A DNA stretch of 64,000 bases from Eggerthella timonensis (GCF_900184265.1 NZ_FXXA01000002.1:3641983-3705982), one strand, 5' to 3'; shown: positions 51,530 to 60,652, counted from the first letter of the stretch. Notes: a model not told the origin generated them from the sequence alone. Translations and numbers: made by a program.

Positions 51530-52348
51530 TTACCCGTTCTTGCGGGCGAACAGCACGTTATTCGTTTCGAGCCAGCTTTCCACGGTGCCGGTGTCGAAGC
51601 CGTCGGCCGGGTCGATGACGAGCGCGTACATCTCCTCCTCGCGCAGCACGGCGTCGAGCGCGTCGGTCAGCTGGATCTCGCCGCCCACGCCGGGCTCCAC
51701 ATCAGCCAGAAGCTCCATCACGCGCGCGCTCAGCAGGTAGCGGCCGAACACGGCCAGGTTCGAAGGCGCATCCTCGAGCGCCGGCTTTTCCACAAGCGCG
51801 TCCACCTTCCACACGTCCGGCTCGCCCTCCACAGCCGCGCCCGCGATGACGCCGAAGCGGCTCACCTGGTCGTCCGGCACCGGCATGACCGCGATGACGC
51901 TGGCACCGCCATGCGCGTCGGACACCTCCTGCATGCGCGGCAGCATCTTGTTGTCAGGCACCAGCACGTCGCCCAGCAGCACGTAGAACGGCTCGTCGCC
52001 GGTCTTCTCGGCAGCGCAGCGCACCGCATGCCCCAGGCCCAGCGCCTCGTCCTGGTACACGTAGCTCACGTTGTAGTCGCCCACGCGCTCCACCGCGTCG
52101 GCGTACGCGTCCTTCCCGCGTGTGCGCAGCAGCTCCACGAGCTCCGGGTTCGGCGTGAAGTGCTCCTCGATGGCCTTCTTCTCGCGGCTGTTGATGATGA
52201 CCACCTCGTCGGCATCCGACGCGAGGCCCTCCTCCACGACATACTGAATGGCCGGACGGTCCACCACGAGCAGCATTTCCTTGGGCTGCGCTTTCGTGGC
52301 GGGCAGGAAGCGCGTGCCGAGGCCGGCAGCGGGAATGAGAGCCTTCAT
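51530..52348 (-). CDS. galU: UTP-glucose-1-phosphate uridylyltransferase
   Basis: The 272 residues begin MKALIPAAGLGTRFLPATKA, the nucleotide-binding signature, followed by QPKEMLLVVDRPAIQYVVEE. Further marks are YVYQDEALGLGHAV, VLLGDVLVPD and GEIQLTDALDAVLREE. It makes UDP-glucose from UTP and glucose-1-phosphate for glycolipid and envelope polysaccharide synthesis. The length is normal for the short bacterial form. The gene is single, with a parS site about 60 bases upstream of its start. Confidence 0.95.
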   Translation of the reverse strand: MKALIPAAGLGTRFLPATKAQPKEMLLVVDRPAIQYVVEEGLASDADEVVIINSREKKAIEEHFTPNPELVELLRTRGKDAYADAVERVGDYNVSYVYQDEALGLGHAVRCAAEKTGDEPFYVLLGDVLVPDNKMLPRMQEVSDAHGGASVIAVMPVPDDQVSRFGVIAGAAVEGEPDVWKVDALVEKPALEDAPSNLAVFGRYLLSARVMELLADVEPGVGGEIQLTDALDAVLREEEMYALVIDPADGFDTGTVESWLETNNVLFARKNG

Positions 52349-52408
52349 AGGGGAACCTTTCTTCTATAGCGCGCACGCAGCGCCGCGCGATCGGCAGATC
52401 GCCGCGAA

Positions 52409-52424
52409 TGTTTCACGTGAAACA
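52409..52424. other. parS site (ParB binding), second copy
   Basis: TGTTTCACGTGAAACA within a 24-bp palindrome starting CGAATG at 52405. Identical core to 44389-44404, about 8 kb away. Confidence 0.9.
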
Positions 52425-52533
52425 TTCGTTCGTGCCAACGACGCAGCCAACGTACGCGAAGCGCCGCAGAAGCGGCGCCTCGTTCATTGCGTTCGATTAT
52501 TGTAGCACGAGCGAAAAGCCCGTCGCTATCCTG

Positions 52534-52719
52534 CTACTTGGCTTGCAACTCGGCAACGGCTTCTTCCAAAACAGCCATCTGCTTCTCGGCCTTTTTGTAG
52601 CTCAGCATAATGACGAGCATGTATACCAGAATAGCCACCCACATCAGCACATACGCCCCGATGACGAACGGCATTGACGGAGCAACGGTGCTGTAAATCT
52701 CTTCGAGAACCGGATTCAT
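52534..52719 (-). CDS. ccmD: CcmD-like small haem exporter subunit
   Basis: The 61 residues have one membrane helix (PFVIGAYVLMWVAILVYMLV) and then a basic/coiled tail KKAEKQMAVLEEAVAELQ, the layout of CcmD. CcmD helps release haem-loaded CcmE from the CcmABC complex. It is the last gene of the nrf-ccm block, 30 bases after ccmC. Confidence 0.75.
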   Translation of the reverse strand: MNPVLEEIYSTVAPSMPFVIGAYVLMWVAILVYMLVIMLSYKKAEKQMAVLEEAVAELQAK

Positions 52720-52749
52720 GGCAAATCAACCTTCCTTCAAGTGAAACCC

Positions 52750-53520
52750 TTAGTCTTCCAACTGCTCCTTCAGAGCTTCAACGCGTTCGGTCAGGCGAAC
52801 CTGGCGGAAGCGGAAACGGTACAGCGCAAACCCGATCATGAGGATGCCGAGCAGACAGAACATGAGCGTGATGCCCATGTCGCTCGACATGCCGCCCTCG
52901 CGCACAACCACCGGGTGAATGCTCGAGGGGATGAGACGCGTCACCATGAAGCAGATCGGCACGTCGATAAGAGCGATAATGCTGAGCACCGCACCGTACG
53001 TTGCACGACGCTCGGGTTCGTCGATAGCATTGCGCAGGATGAAGTACGCGATGATGATGAGCATCAGGATGAGGTACGTCGTCAAGCGGGGATCCCAAGT
53101 CCACCACACGCCCCACTCGAACCGCGTCCACAAGTCACCCGTGATCATCGTGCACACGACGAACAAAAGAGCGATTTCCATCGCGATCTTCGAGCACGTG
53201 TCGAAGCGGCGGTTCTTCGTCATAAGGAAGCGCACCGCGTAGTAACCCGCGAACGCGAGCGCCACGAACGACGTGATCGCAACCGGCATGTGGAAGTAGA
53301 AGATCTTCTGCGACAACAGCAACACGTTGGTCACCATCTGGCCGCCGATCATCTCGACGCCGTTCACCGCGGCGCCATTGACAGGTGAGGCCCAGAGGAA
53401 TGCCAGCAAAAAGCCGATCGTCGACAGCACGGCGCCCGCAACGAGCACCGCCGGCGCAATCCGGTCGGGCCACTGGCCCGCCTCCGGAAGCTTGAGCGCC
53501 TTTTTCGTTCCCTCAGTCAT
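52750..53520 (-). CDS. ccmC: Haem-handling protein CcmC
   Basis: The protein has 256 residues and six predicted membrane helices. The tryptophan-rich haem motif is WGVWWTWDPRLTTYLI (about residues 127-142), with conserved histidines in FYFHMPVAI and SSIHPVVV. CcmC presents haem to CcmE outside the membrane. The family length is normal. It lies 15 bases after ccmB and before ccmD. Confidence 0.92.
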   Translation of the reverse strand: MTEGTKKALKLPEAGQWPDRIAPAVLVAGAVLSTIGFLLAFLWASPVNGAAVNGVEMIGGQMVTNVLLLSQKIFYFHMPVAITSFVALAFAGYYAVRFLMTKNRRFDTCSKIAMEIALLFVVCTMITGDLWTRFEWGVWWTWDPRLTTYLILMLIIIAYFILRNAIDEPERRATYGAVLSIIALIDVPICFMVTRLIPSSIHPVVVREGGMSSDMGITLMFCLLGILMIGFALYRFRFRQVRLTERVEALKEQLED

Positions 53521-53535
53521 ACGGCTCCTTCTCTC

Positions 53536-54252
53536 TTAAGCGCTAATTACGAAATCGTACAGAACCCACGATGCGAGGATCATGATCACGTCGTAACCGC
53601 CCGCAAGCGCCAACGACGTCAACATCACGTCAGCATACCCCTCCGCGCCCACAATGGCCGCAGTAGTCGCAGACACGCACGCGTACAGCAGCGGAAAAAT
53701 CAGCGGGATGAACAGCACGGCCAGCATGACGTCCTTGCCGCGCGTGTTGATGGTGATGGTCGACAGCAGCGTTCCGATGCCCGCCACGCCAACGGTGCCG
53801 ATGAGCAACGGCACCACGAGCAGCCAGAAGCTCTCCGACGGCGTGGTGGTGGTTAGGAAGAAGAAATAGAACAGCGGCACCGCGATCACTTCCACCACCA
53901 GCAGGAACAGGAGGTTCGACGTTGCCTTTGCCAGGAAAACGACCGAACGGTCCATCGGCACGAGCAGGATGCCCTCGAGACAGCCCTGCTCCTTCTCGTG
54001 GGCAAACGAGCGGTTGAGCCCCAGCAGCGACGTGAACACGATGAGCGCCCACAGAAGACCGCCGCTCATCTGCAATACGTCGGTCGTTTGCGAGGTTTGG
54101 GCAAGGGCTGCGCCGTACACGATGATCACCAAAAGCGCGTAGATGCCCATGGAGGTGAGCATCTCCTTCGTGCGGAATTCCTGCTCCAAATCCTTGCGCA
54201 GTAGCGTTTTGTACTGCTGGAACGTCGAGGGCTTCTTCAGCGTGACTGCCAT
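53536..54252 (-). CDS. ccmB: ABC-type haem exporter permease CcmB
   Basis: The protein has 238 residues and six membrane helices. Near the N terminus is LLRKDLEQEFRTKEMLTSMG, the conserved cytoplasmic CcmB segment, then FTSLLGLNRSFAHEKEQGCL and EGILLVPMDRSVVFLAKA. With CcmA it forms the ABC module that frees holo-CcmE. Its ATG directly abuts the ccmA stop. Confidence 0.92.
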   Translation of the reverse strand: MAVTLKKPSTFQQYKTLLRKDLEQEFRTKEMLTSMGIYALLVIIVYGAALAQTSQTTDVLQMSGGLLWALIVFTSLLGLNRSFAHEKEQGCLEGILLVPMDRSVVFLAKATSNLLFLLVVEVIAVPLFYFFFLTTTTPSESFWLLVVPLLIGTVGVAGIGTLLSTITINTRGKDVMLAVLFIPLIFPLLYACVSATTAAIVGAEGYADVMLTSLALAGGYDVIMILASWVLYDFVISA

Positions 54253-54978
54253 TTACGCCACCCCCATGCCAACCGTCGAGCGGTACAGGGCCGAGAACTC
54301 GTCGAAATCGAACGCGCCCTTCTCGTCGAACGCGACCACCTTGCCCTTCGCCAGCACGAGCGCATGCGTGCACATGGCGAAGCCCTTCTGCAGGTCGTGG
54401 CTCACCATGACGAACGTGCGGCCCTCGCGCTGCTGCTCGATGAGCTCGTCGAAGATCTCCACCGCGTGCGGGTCGAGGCCCGAGTACGGCTCGTCCAAGA
54501 ACACGACATCGGGGTCGTGGATGAGCGCGCGGGCGATGCTCAGGCGCTGCGTCATGCCGCGCGAGAACGTGCGCACCACGTCAAGGCGGCGATGCTTGAG
54601 CTCCACCGCCTCCAAAAGCTCCAGGACGCGCGCCTCGGGGTTTTCCACCCCGTAGAGGCGCGCGTAGATCAGCAGGTTCTGCTCCGCCGTCAGATCAGGG
54701 TAGAGCATCGAGTTGTGCGAGATGAGGCCGATGTGGTCACGCGCCTTGTCGGGCTCGTCCTTCAGATCCACGCCCATGAGCGTGGCCTCCCCCGACGTGG
54801 CCCGCGACAGCGTGGACAGCACGCGCAAGAGCGTCGTCTTGCCCGCGCCGTTCGGTCCGAAGATGGACAGGAACGCGCCACGGGGCACCTCGATCGACAC
54901 GTTGTCGACGGCCCGGCGATTGCCGAACACCTTCGAGAGCTTCTTCGTTTTGATCGCAGGTTCCACCACGGCCTCCAT
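54253..54978 (-). CDS. ccmA: ABC-type haem exporter ATPase CcmA
   Basis: The 241 residues have Walker A GPNGAGKTTLLRVLST, signature FSRGMTQRLSIARAL and Walker B VVFLDEPYSGLD, then VMVSHDLQKG. It is longer than CcmA of E. coli (about 205) by a C-terminal stretch. It pairs with CcmB. It follows ccmF by 6 bases. Confidence 0.9.
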   Translation of the reverse strand: MEAVVEPAIKTKKLSKVFGNRRAVDNVSIEVPRGAFLSIFGPNGAGKTTLLRVLSTLSRATSGEATLMGVDLKDEPDKARDHIGLISHNSMLYPDLTAEQNLLIYARLYGVENPEARVLELLEAVELKHRRLDVVRTFSRGMTQRLSIARALIHDPDVVFLDEPYSGLDPHAVEIFDELIEQQREGRTFVMVSHDLQKGFAMCTHALVLAKGKVVAFDEKGAFDFDEFSALYRSTVGMGVA

Positions 54979-54984
54979 GACGGA

Positions 54985-57219
54985 TTACGCCTCGTCTTTC
55001 GCAGGCTCGAGCTTCTCGGCCTTCTCCACCACGATGGCATCGGCGTCCACGCCCTTCGGCGCCTCCGTGTCGTCGGCAAGCTTGCGCTTCGCGCCGCGGC
55101 GGCCGACGGTGGCGATGAGCACGCCCGCCATCAGCAAGCCGAAGCCGACCCACACTTGCGAGATCAAGGGGTTCACGCGCACGTCCATCGAGAAGTCGCC
55201 GTCCTCGTTCACGCCGCGGTACACCACGAACAGGTCCTCGGTCGGGAACGAGATGACGCTCGCCACGAGCTTCTGCTGCTGCGTGGACTGGACGAACTGC
55301 ACGGTGGGACTCACCGCGCCCACGAACTCGCCGTCCTTGTACACGTCGAAGTTCACCGTGTACAGGATGTCGTCGTCGTTGGCCTGCGGGTCGATGTTGT
55401 TGCCCGTGTAGCGCAGCTCGAAGTCCTGGATGACGAACGGCTCGGAAGCCGTGTCGGTGGCCTCGTCGTACTTCACGTAGCCTACCTTCTCGGTCACGTA
55501 CATGGACGAGCCGATGAGGCCCACGAGGATCACGGCCATGCCCAGGTGGGCGACGAAGCCGCCGAACGTGGACGCGCGATTCACCAGCATGCCCCAAGCC
55601 GACGCCAGCACGTTGCCGCCGTGGCCCTTCTGGTAGCCGCGGATGGCGCGGCCCAGCATGAACAGCGAGTTGAAGAACAGCAGGCTGGCCACCAGCAGGC
55701 CCACCACGGCCACGCCGTTGTAGTACCACGAGGGACCCTGCTCCAAAAGACCGTCGGCCTCAGTGCCGCCCGCGGCCAGGATGGCGTTGTAGCTGGGCAG
55801 GAGGTAGGTGACGAAGTAGACCATGAGCACGGCGAACAGCACGACAGCGCAGATGGCCGGGATACGGGCGCGCTTCCAGAACTGCTTGCCCTCCGTGCGG
55901 CCCCACGAAAGCAGCGGGCACACGGCCAGGATGGCCAGGTAGATCACGCCGAGGGGGCGCGCGATGGCGTTGTACGTGCCGGCCGACACCGACTGACCGC
56001 CGAACGGCAGGATCGTAGGCAGCGCCGACGAGATCGTCAGGTACGTCAGCAGCACGGCGAAGACGACCATGATGACGTTGTTGAAGTAGTACGCGGCGTC
56101 CTTCGACAGCATGTTCTCCACGTCGTCGGCGCCGGAACCGGCCGGGCCGAAGCTCTTCCACCGCACGGCGAGGCCCACGATACCGGCCAGGATGGAAGCG
56201 CCGATGAGCACGCCGAACAGCGCGAGCGACACCGGGTCGCCCTCGAAGGCGTGCACCGACTGCACGAGGCCCGAGCGCGAGATGAACGTACCCACGATGA
56301 CGAACGCGAACGTCAGGCACGCGCACATCACCGACCAGCGCTTGAACGCGCCGCGCTGACGGTACACGGTGAAGCTGTGGATGAGCGCCACGCCGACGAT
56401 CCACGATAGCAAGCTGGCGTTCTCGACGGGGTCCCAACCCCAGTAGCCGCCCCAGCCGAGCACGACGTACGCCCAAATGGCACCCAGGCCGATGCCCACG
56501 CCGAGGAAGAACCAGGAGAACAGCGTGTAGCGCTGCGAGCGCACGACCCACTCCTTGGAGGAGTCGTTCACGATGATGGCGGCGATGGCGTACGCGAACG
56601 GGATGGTGAGGCCCGCGTAGCCCACGAACAAGGTGGGCGGATGGATGGCCATGGCCCAGTGCTCGAGCAGCGTGTTCATGCCGAGCACCGACGCGGCGCT
56701 CGTCAGGTTGCCCGAGCCGTCGAAGTACTTGGCCGGCGTGGCCGTGAACGGCATGTTGCTCTCGGAGAACAGCAGCACGCCCACGAACGCGGCCATCACG
56801 AGCTGCGACACGAGCAGCGCCATGGAATCCAGCTTACGGCCCGACTTCATGTTGCGCACGGCGACCACAGAGTTGAACAGCGAGATGAGCCACGCCCAGA
56901 ACAAGAGCGAGCCTTCGCGGCCGGCCCACAGGCCCGACAGCTTGTAGAGCCACGCGAGGTCGCTCGAGGAATCGCTGTGGTAGCGCAGCACGTAGTCGAT
57001 GCTGTAATCGCCAGCGAAGAAGCAGTACACCAGAATGGCGCAGCACACGGTGAGGGCCACCGTGGACAGCAGCACGGCCACATGGCCGCCCCAGGTGAGC
57101 GTTTCGCCCACGCCGCCGGGCTTCTTGCGGGACAGAATGGCTCCCGCAATCAGGCACACGACGGATACCACCACGCCGGCAAACGCGACGAGCAGTCCGA
57201 TCAAACCTATTGTTGGCAT
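54985..57219 (-). CDS. ccmF: Cytochrome c haem lyase subunit CcmF
   Basis: The protein has 744 residues and about 15 membrane helices. The haem-binding segment GWGGYWGWDPVENASLLSWI (about residues 253-272) and the flanking histidines in HPPTLFVGYA and GVALIHSFTVYRQRG are clear. There is a large external domain near the C terminus (residues about 570-700) and a charged tail. CcmF ligates haem to apocytochromes. No CcmH, CcmI or CcmG is encoded in this block, which matches the reduced System I* found with Cys-type CcmE. Confidence 0.92.
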   Translation of the reverse strand: MPTIGLIGLLVAFAGVVVSVVCLIAGAILSRKKPGGVGETLTWGGHVAVLLSTVALTVCCAILVYCFFAGDYSIDYVLRYHSDSSSDLAWLYKLSGLWAGREGSLLFWAWLISLFNSVVAVRNMKSGRKLDSMALLVSQLVMAAFVGVLLFSESNMPFTATPAKYFDGSGNLTSAASVLGMNTLLEHWAMAIHPPTLFVGYAGLTIPFAYAIAAIIVNDSSKEWVVRSQRYTLFSWFFLGVGIGLGAIWAYVVLGWGGYWGWDPVENASLLSWIVGVALIHSFTVYRQRGAFKRWSVMCACLTFAFVIVGTFISRSGLVQSVHAFEGDPVSLALFGVLIGASILAGIVGLAVRWKSFGPAGSGADDVENMLSKDAAYYFNNVIMVVFAVLLTYLTISSALPTILPFGGQSVSAGTYNAIARPLGVIYLAILAVCPLLSWGRTEGKQFWKRARIPAICAVVLFAVLMVYFVTYLLPSYNAILAAGGTEADGLLEQGPSWYYNGVAVVGLLVASLLFFNSLFMLGRAIRGYQKGHGGNVLASAWGMLVNRASTFGGFVAHLGMAVILVGLIGSSMYVTEKVGYVKYDEATDTASEPFVIQDFELRYTGNNIDPQANDDDILYTVNFDVYKDGEFVGAVSPTVQFVQSTQQQKLVASVISFPTEDLFVVYRGVNEDGDFSMDVRVNPLISQVWVGFGLLMAGVLIATVGRRGAKRKLADDTEAPKGVDADAIVVEKAEKLEPAKDEA

Positions 57220-57272
57220 GTACTATCCTTTCGGGGGCGGCGCGAGGCCGCCCCTCATTTCAATGGAGCGAC

Positions 57273-57938
57273 TTAGCCTTCGAGGGCCACTTCGGTCGCG
57301 GCGAACTTGCCCTGCGCGTTCATGGAACCGGTCAGGACGAGCGAGGAGCCGTCCTTCACCTCGTCCGAGATCGCGTCATCAAACAAGACGGGGAGCTCTT
57401 CCCCGTTTTCGGGGTCGACGAGCACGAAGCGATCGCCCTCGCCCGCCGCCTTCAGCGTGCCGTCCTTCACCGTGCCGGCCACCTTCACCGGCTTGTCGAC
57501 GACCTCGTCACCGTACCCCGTCAACTGGGAAACCGTGAGCGCGTTCGTGGCGTTCTCGTATTTGGACGGGCACTTGGTCACCAGCTCGCTGGCGCTCAGC
57601 ACGCCGTCCTGGCCCATCTTGCCCGTGCAGATCGCCGTCACGTCGTTGCCGAACGTGGCCGAAACGCCGCCTTCGTAGCGCACGCGAAGCTGCTGGGTCG
57701 CGTCCCCGCTCGGATCGTAGATGTCGAACGTCAGCACATCGTCCTCGGTCACGAACGAATTCTCGACGACGTTGCCACTCACTTGGACTTTCTGGTCCGC
57801 GTAGTTACCCGTCGCAGCCTCCGCCACCGACACGGTCTTCGCGGAGCTCGTACCGCCCACGACGGCCAAAATGACCACCAGCACGATGACGATGACCCCG
57901 GTCACCACAACCATGCGGCGCTTCGTTTTCGCGTTCAC
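57273..57938 (-). CDS. ccmE: Haem chaperone CcmE, Cys variant with a second OB-like half
   Basis: The protein has 221 residues from GTG 57938 (AAGGAGGCGAGC before it). After a membrane anchor (RRMVVVTGVIVIVLVVILAV) comes an OB-fold domain with VQVSGNVVENSFV and DVLTFDIYDPSGDATQQL. The haem attachment motif reads KCPSKYE: a CxxxY form in place of the common HxxxY. A second stretch (KPVKVAGTVKDGTLKAAG to ATEVALEG) repeats the same OB pattern without a Cys. Normal CcmE is 140-160 residues. It lies between nrfH and ccmF. Confidence 0.85.
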   Translation of the reverse strand: MNAKTKRRMVVVTGVIVIVLVVILAVVGGTSSAKTVSVAEAATGNYADQKVQVSGNVVENSFVTEDDVLTFDIYDPSGDATQQLRVRYEGGVSATFGNDVTAICTGKMGQDGVLSASELVTKCPSKYENATNALTVSQLTGYGDEVVDKPVKVAGTVKDGTLKAAGEGDRFVLVDPENGEELPVLFDDAISDEVKDGSSLVLTGSMNAQGKFAATEVALEG

Positions 57939-58097
57939 GCTCGCCTCCTTATACGTCTCTCTCCAACACGTCATTTTCACGTACCTCAAAGTTCCGAGGA
58001 GCGCAATGGCTCGGAATTCAAAGATTCACCATGCACGGCGCGCGAGGCGCCTCGAACGGGAGCTTTACAGCCACCATTTCGTTCTTCGGACCTTTGA

Positions 58098-58142
58098 CAA
58101 AAGGAGCCCGTCCAAGCGTTTGATTGCGCTTCGGCGGGCTCC
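58098..58142 (-). terminator. Terminator after nrfH
   Basis: On the minus strand a 16-bp imperfect stem (GGAGCCCGCCGAAGCG, loop CAATCAAA) is followed by TTTTG. It separates nrfH from ccmE, so ccm expression may partly depend on read-through or its own promoter. Confidence 0.8.
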
Positions 58143-58193
58143 CTCTTGCTTATTCAGTTCTCTGCTCGCGAACGAGCGGTGATGCTTGGTGGC

Positions 58194-58889
58194 TTACGCC
58201 GCCGAAAGCTTGTTGGCCTCGGCAACCGTCAGCCAGCCCTCCGGCACTTCGGCTTCGCTGTGGCACTGCGTGCAGTACATCACGGAAGCGCGGTGCGCCT
58301 TGTGGCACTCGCTGCACTCGATCTCGCCGTGCTGCGGCTGATGCGGGTTGAACTCCATGTCGCTCGTGGCCTTGATCAGGTCGTCGCGCGTCAGGTTGTG
58401 GCAGCTCTCGTTCAGGCAGAACTCGTCGGCGTCAACGCCGCGAGCCTCGGTCAGCATCTCCGTGTCGCGCTCTTCAAGCGGGTACACGTAGTTGCCGGTA
58501 ACCCAGTTCATGCCCTCGGACATCTGCTCGCTCAGCGTCGGCACATGGCAGGCCATGCAGTCCTTGCCCTGAGCCTTGTGCGAGACGGCCAGCATCGCGT
58601 TCGTGTTGGCAACTTCGTTGCCCCACTTGTCGACGCCCGCCGTGCCTGCTTCCTGCTCGTACGTTTCCAAGTACTCGTCCATCGGCGTGTGGCAGATGGC
58701 GGCGCAGAAGCTCGGCTGCTCGTGCCAAACCCAGAAGCCGGCACCGGCTGCAATCAAGACAACCACGACAACGCCCACGACGATGGGCCACTTCTTTCCC
58801 TTTTTCTTGGGAGCGGCTTCCTCGGTCGTAGAGCCCTCGGTCGCAGGTGCCTCAGTGGCGGCTTCCACTTTGGTTTCCTCTTCGCTCAT
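58194..58889 (-). CDS. nrfH: NrfH/NapC-type cytochrome with two non-standard haem motifs
   Basis: The protein has 231 residues from ATG 58889. An acidic, Ala/Thr-rich N-terminal segment of about 30 residues precedes a basic KKKGKKW and one membrane helix. Haem motifs follow: CAAICH (CX3CH), CMACH, CLNESCH (CX4CH), CSECH and CTQCH. That is five possible haems where four are usual. NrfH takes electrons from menaquinol and passes them to NrfA. nrfH is downstream of nrfA here, with its own promoter. Confidence 0.85.
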   Translation of the reverse strand: MSEEETKVEAATEAPATEGSTTEEAAPKKKGKKWPIVVGVVVVVLIAAGAGFWVWHEQPSFCAAICHTPMDEYLETYEQEAGTAGVDKWGNEVANTNAMLAVSHKAQGKDCMACHVPTLSEQMSEGMNWVTGNYVYPLEERDTEMLTEARGVDADEFCLNESCHNLTRDDLIKATSDMEFNPHQPQHGEIECSECHKAHRASVMYCTQCHSEAEVPEGWLTVAEANKLSAA

Positions 58890-58982
58890 GCTCTCTAACC
58901 CCCTTTCGATTCTCTCGTCTTGCATTTCCGTTGCTTCCGTTACAAGCCGGCATCGATTTCGGTGCCAAACGGAAACACAAGC

Positions 58983-59010
58983 ACTTTACCACATGCATAC
59001 TACCGGTCAA
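58983..59010 (-). promoter_or_regulatory. nrfH promoter
   Basis: On the minus strand TTGACC (59010-59005) and TAAAGT (58988-58983) are 16 bases apart, about 95 bases before the nrfH ATG. Confidence 0.6.
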
Positions 59011-59124
59011 CCGACAAAAAACCTATCACCCATTTGGGGGGAATTAGCCCGGATTGCCCCCGTTTTTCGTGTGATACAGCCCTTTTCGGCAGAATTTTCA
59101 AAGTAAAGAGGTTGAAACTCCCAA

Positions 59125-59159
59125 GACGGGGAAAGGAAGCCAGGCTTCCTTTCCCCGTC
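59125..59159 (-). terminator. Terminator after nrfA
   Basis: Stem GACGGGGAAAGGAAGC with exact complement, loop CTG, 35 bases after the nrfA stop. Weak U tract. Confidence 0.7.
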
Positions 59160-59193
59160 CCTCGAAAGACGTTGGAGAGAACGTCGTAGTCGG

Positions 59194-60531
59194 CTATGCG
59201 AGCATCGTCAGAGCTTCGTCGACGGCGGCCTCGGCCTTGTCGAGCGTCTCGTCGGTCAGCTTGGAGTTATGCGCTCCCTCGCTGTTTTCAACCATCACGA
59301 AATCCCAGTAGAACTGAGCGTTGCGCTGGAGCTTCTGAAGCTTGGCAAGCTCCTCGGACGCAGCGGGGATGTCGGTCTTGGCCTCGCTGGCAGCCTTCAT
59401 GGCGGCGATCTCGTCGGCATACTTCTCGGCGATCTTGCCAGTCATGTCTTCGATCTTCTCGCTGATGGCGGTCACGCGCTCTTCCTCATGCGCCTGGATG
59501 TCCTTGACCTGCTTCTCCAGGTCGTCATGGCACTTGCTGCAGTCGTTCTCCATCAGTTCCTTGTTCTCGAGCGGGCTCGTCCAGTTGTGGGACGTGTACT
59601 CGCCGTTCGCGCCCTCGGAGGGAGCCATGTGGCAATCCGCGCAGCCGTAGCCGGTCTTGGCCATCGGAGCCTGGGTGCCGCCGTACATGGTCTCGAACTC
59701 GGGGTGCTGAACCTTGATCATCGGAGCGAACGTGTCAGCGTGGTTCCAGTCCTTGAAGTTCTTCTCGTCGTAGTACGCGAGGATGGCGTCCGGGGTCATC
59801 TGATCGAGGCCCGTGTAGGGGTTCATCGTTTCCTTGGTCTCGCCATCGAAGTAGTACTCGTTGTGGCACTGGCCGCACACCTGGGCGTTCATCGGGGCCT
59901 TGCTGCCCTCGCCGTAGTCCTTGCCGAGCGAGTCCACGAAGTACGAACCGGTGACGTTGAGCGTCTGCGGGTCGTTCTCATGGCAGTTGTAGCAGCTGAT
60001 CGGCTCGTCGAACTTGTCGATCAGGTCGTTGAACTTCTCCTTGTACACGTCCTTGCCTTCACTGTTCACCATAGCCGTGAACTGCGGGGTCTTGCAGGTG
60101 ATGCAGCCGGCGAGCTGCTCCTTCTTCGTGGTACGCGGGGTTTCCTTCACCATCTGCAGCGTGTACAGGTGGCTCGCAGCCTCATCGTAGCCCAGCGCGA
60201 ACGCGTAGCCCTTGTACATAGTGTTCAGAGCCGGGTACAGCTCCAGATAGTTGTGCTTCTCGCCACCGTTCTGCAGGGGCTTGTTGGACTCGTTCTCCTT
60301 GTACGAAGCGTACTGATCCGGATACGCGTCCTTCCACGATTCAGCGGTGACAACGCCGAACTCGTCCGCCTCAGGAGTTTCCACCTGAACCGGTTTGCTC
60401 TCGTCTGCCTTCTGGTCCGTCTTGTCGTCTGTAGTTGTCTGGGGCGCGCATGCGACCAACCCCATGACCATACCAAACGCACACACGGAGGCGGTCCAGA
60501 CGGCAAGTTTGTTCCTCTTAGTCTTAGCCAT
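59194..60531 (-). CDS. nrfA: Cytochrome c nitrite reductase, ammonia-forming
   Basis: The protein has 445 residues from ATG 60531 (GGGAGGAGAATGT before it). The signal peptide ends in GLVAC, a lipobox, so the enzyme is probably a lipoprotein outside the membrane. The catalytic haem motif is CITCK (lysine ligand); four CxxCH follow: CYNCH, CGQCH, CADCH and CSKCH. QAPMAKTGYGCADCHMAPS and NEYYF fall in the calcium and active-site regions. It reduces nitrite to ammonium with six electrons. It leads the nrf-ccm block. Confidence 0.94.
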   Translation of the reverse strand: MAKTKRNKLAVWTASVCAFGMVMGLVACAPQTTTDDKTDQKADESKPVQVETPEADEFGVVTAESWKDAYPDQYASYKENESNKPLQNGGEKHNYLELYPALNTMYKGYAFALGYDEAASHLYTLQMVKETPRTTKKEQLAGCITCKTPQFTAMVNSEGKDVYKEKFNDLIDKFDEPISCYNCHENDPQTLNVTGSYFVDSLGKDYGEGSKAPMNAQVCGQCHNEYYFDGETKETMNPYTGLDQMTPDAILAYYDEKNFKDWNHADTFAPMIKVQHPEFETMYGGTQAPMAKTGYGCADCHMAPSEGANGEYTSHNWTSPLENKELMENDCSKCHDDLEKQVKDIQAHEEERVTAISEKIEDMTGKIAEKYADEIAAMKAASEAKTDIPAASEELAKLQKLQRNAQFYWDFVMVENSEGAHNSKLTDETLDKAEAAVDEALTMLA

Positions 60532-60635
60532 ACATTCTCCTCCCTTCGACTGACGATCTCTCCTCCACAAAATATACAACCTTTATCAACGGAATGCGCG
60601 AGAATCGGCGGTCTTGGGGGATTCCCACCAACCTC

Positions 60636-60652
60636 CTAGGGAAAAACCCTAG
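60636..60652. promoter_or_regulatory. Palindrome upstream of nrfA
   Basis: CTAGGG-AAAAA-CCCTAG, 105 bases before the nrfA start. It may be an operator for nitrite or redox control. A TATATT -10 candidate lies closer to the gene. Confidence 0.5.
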
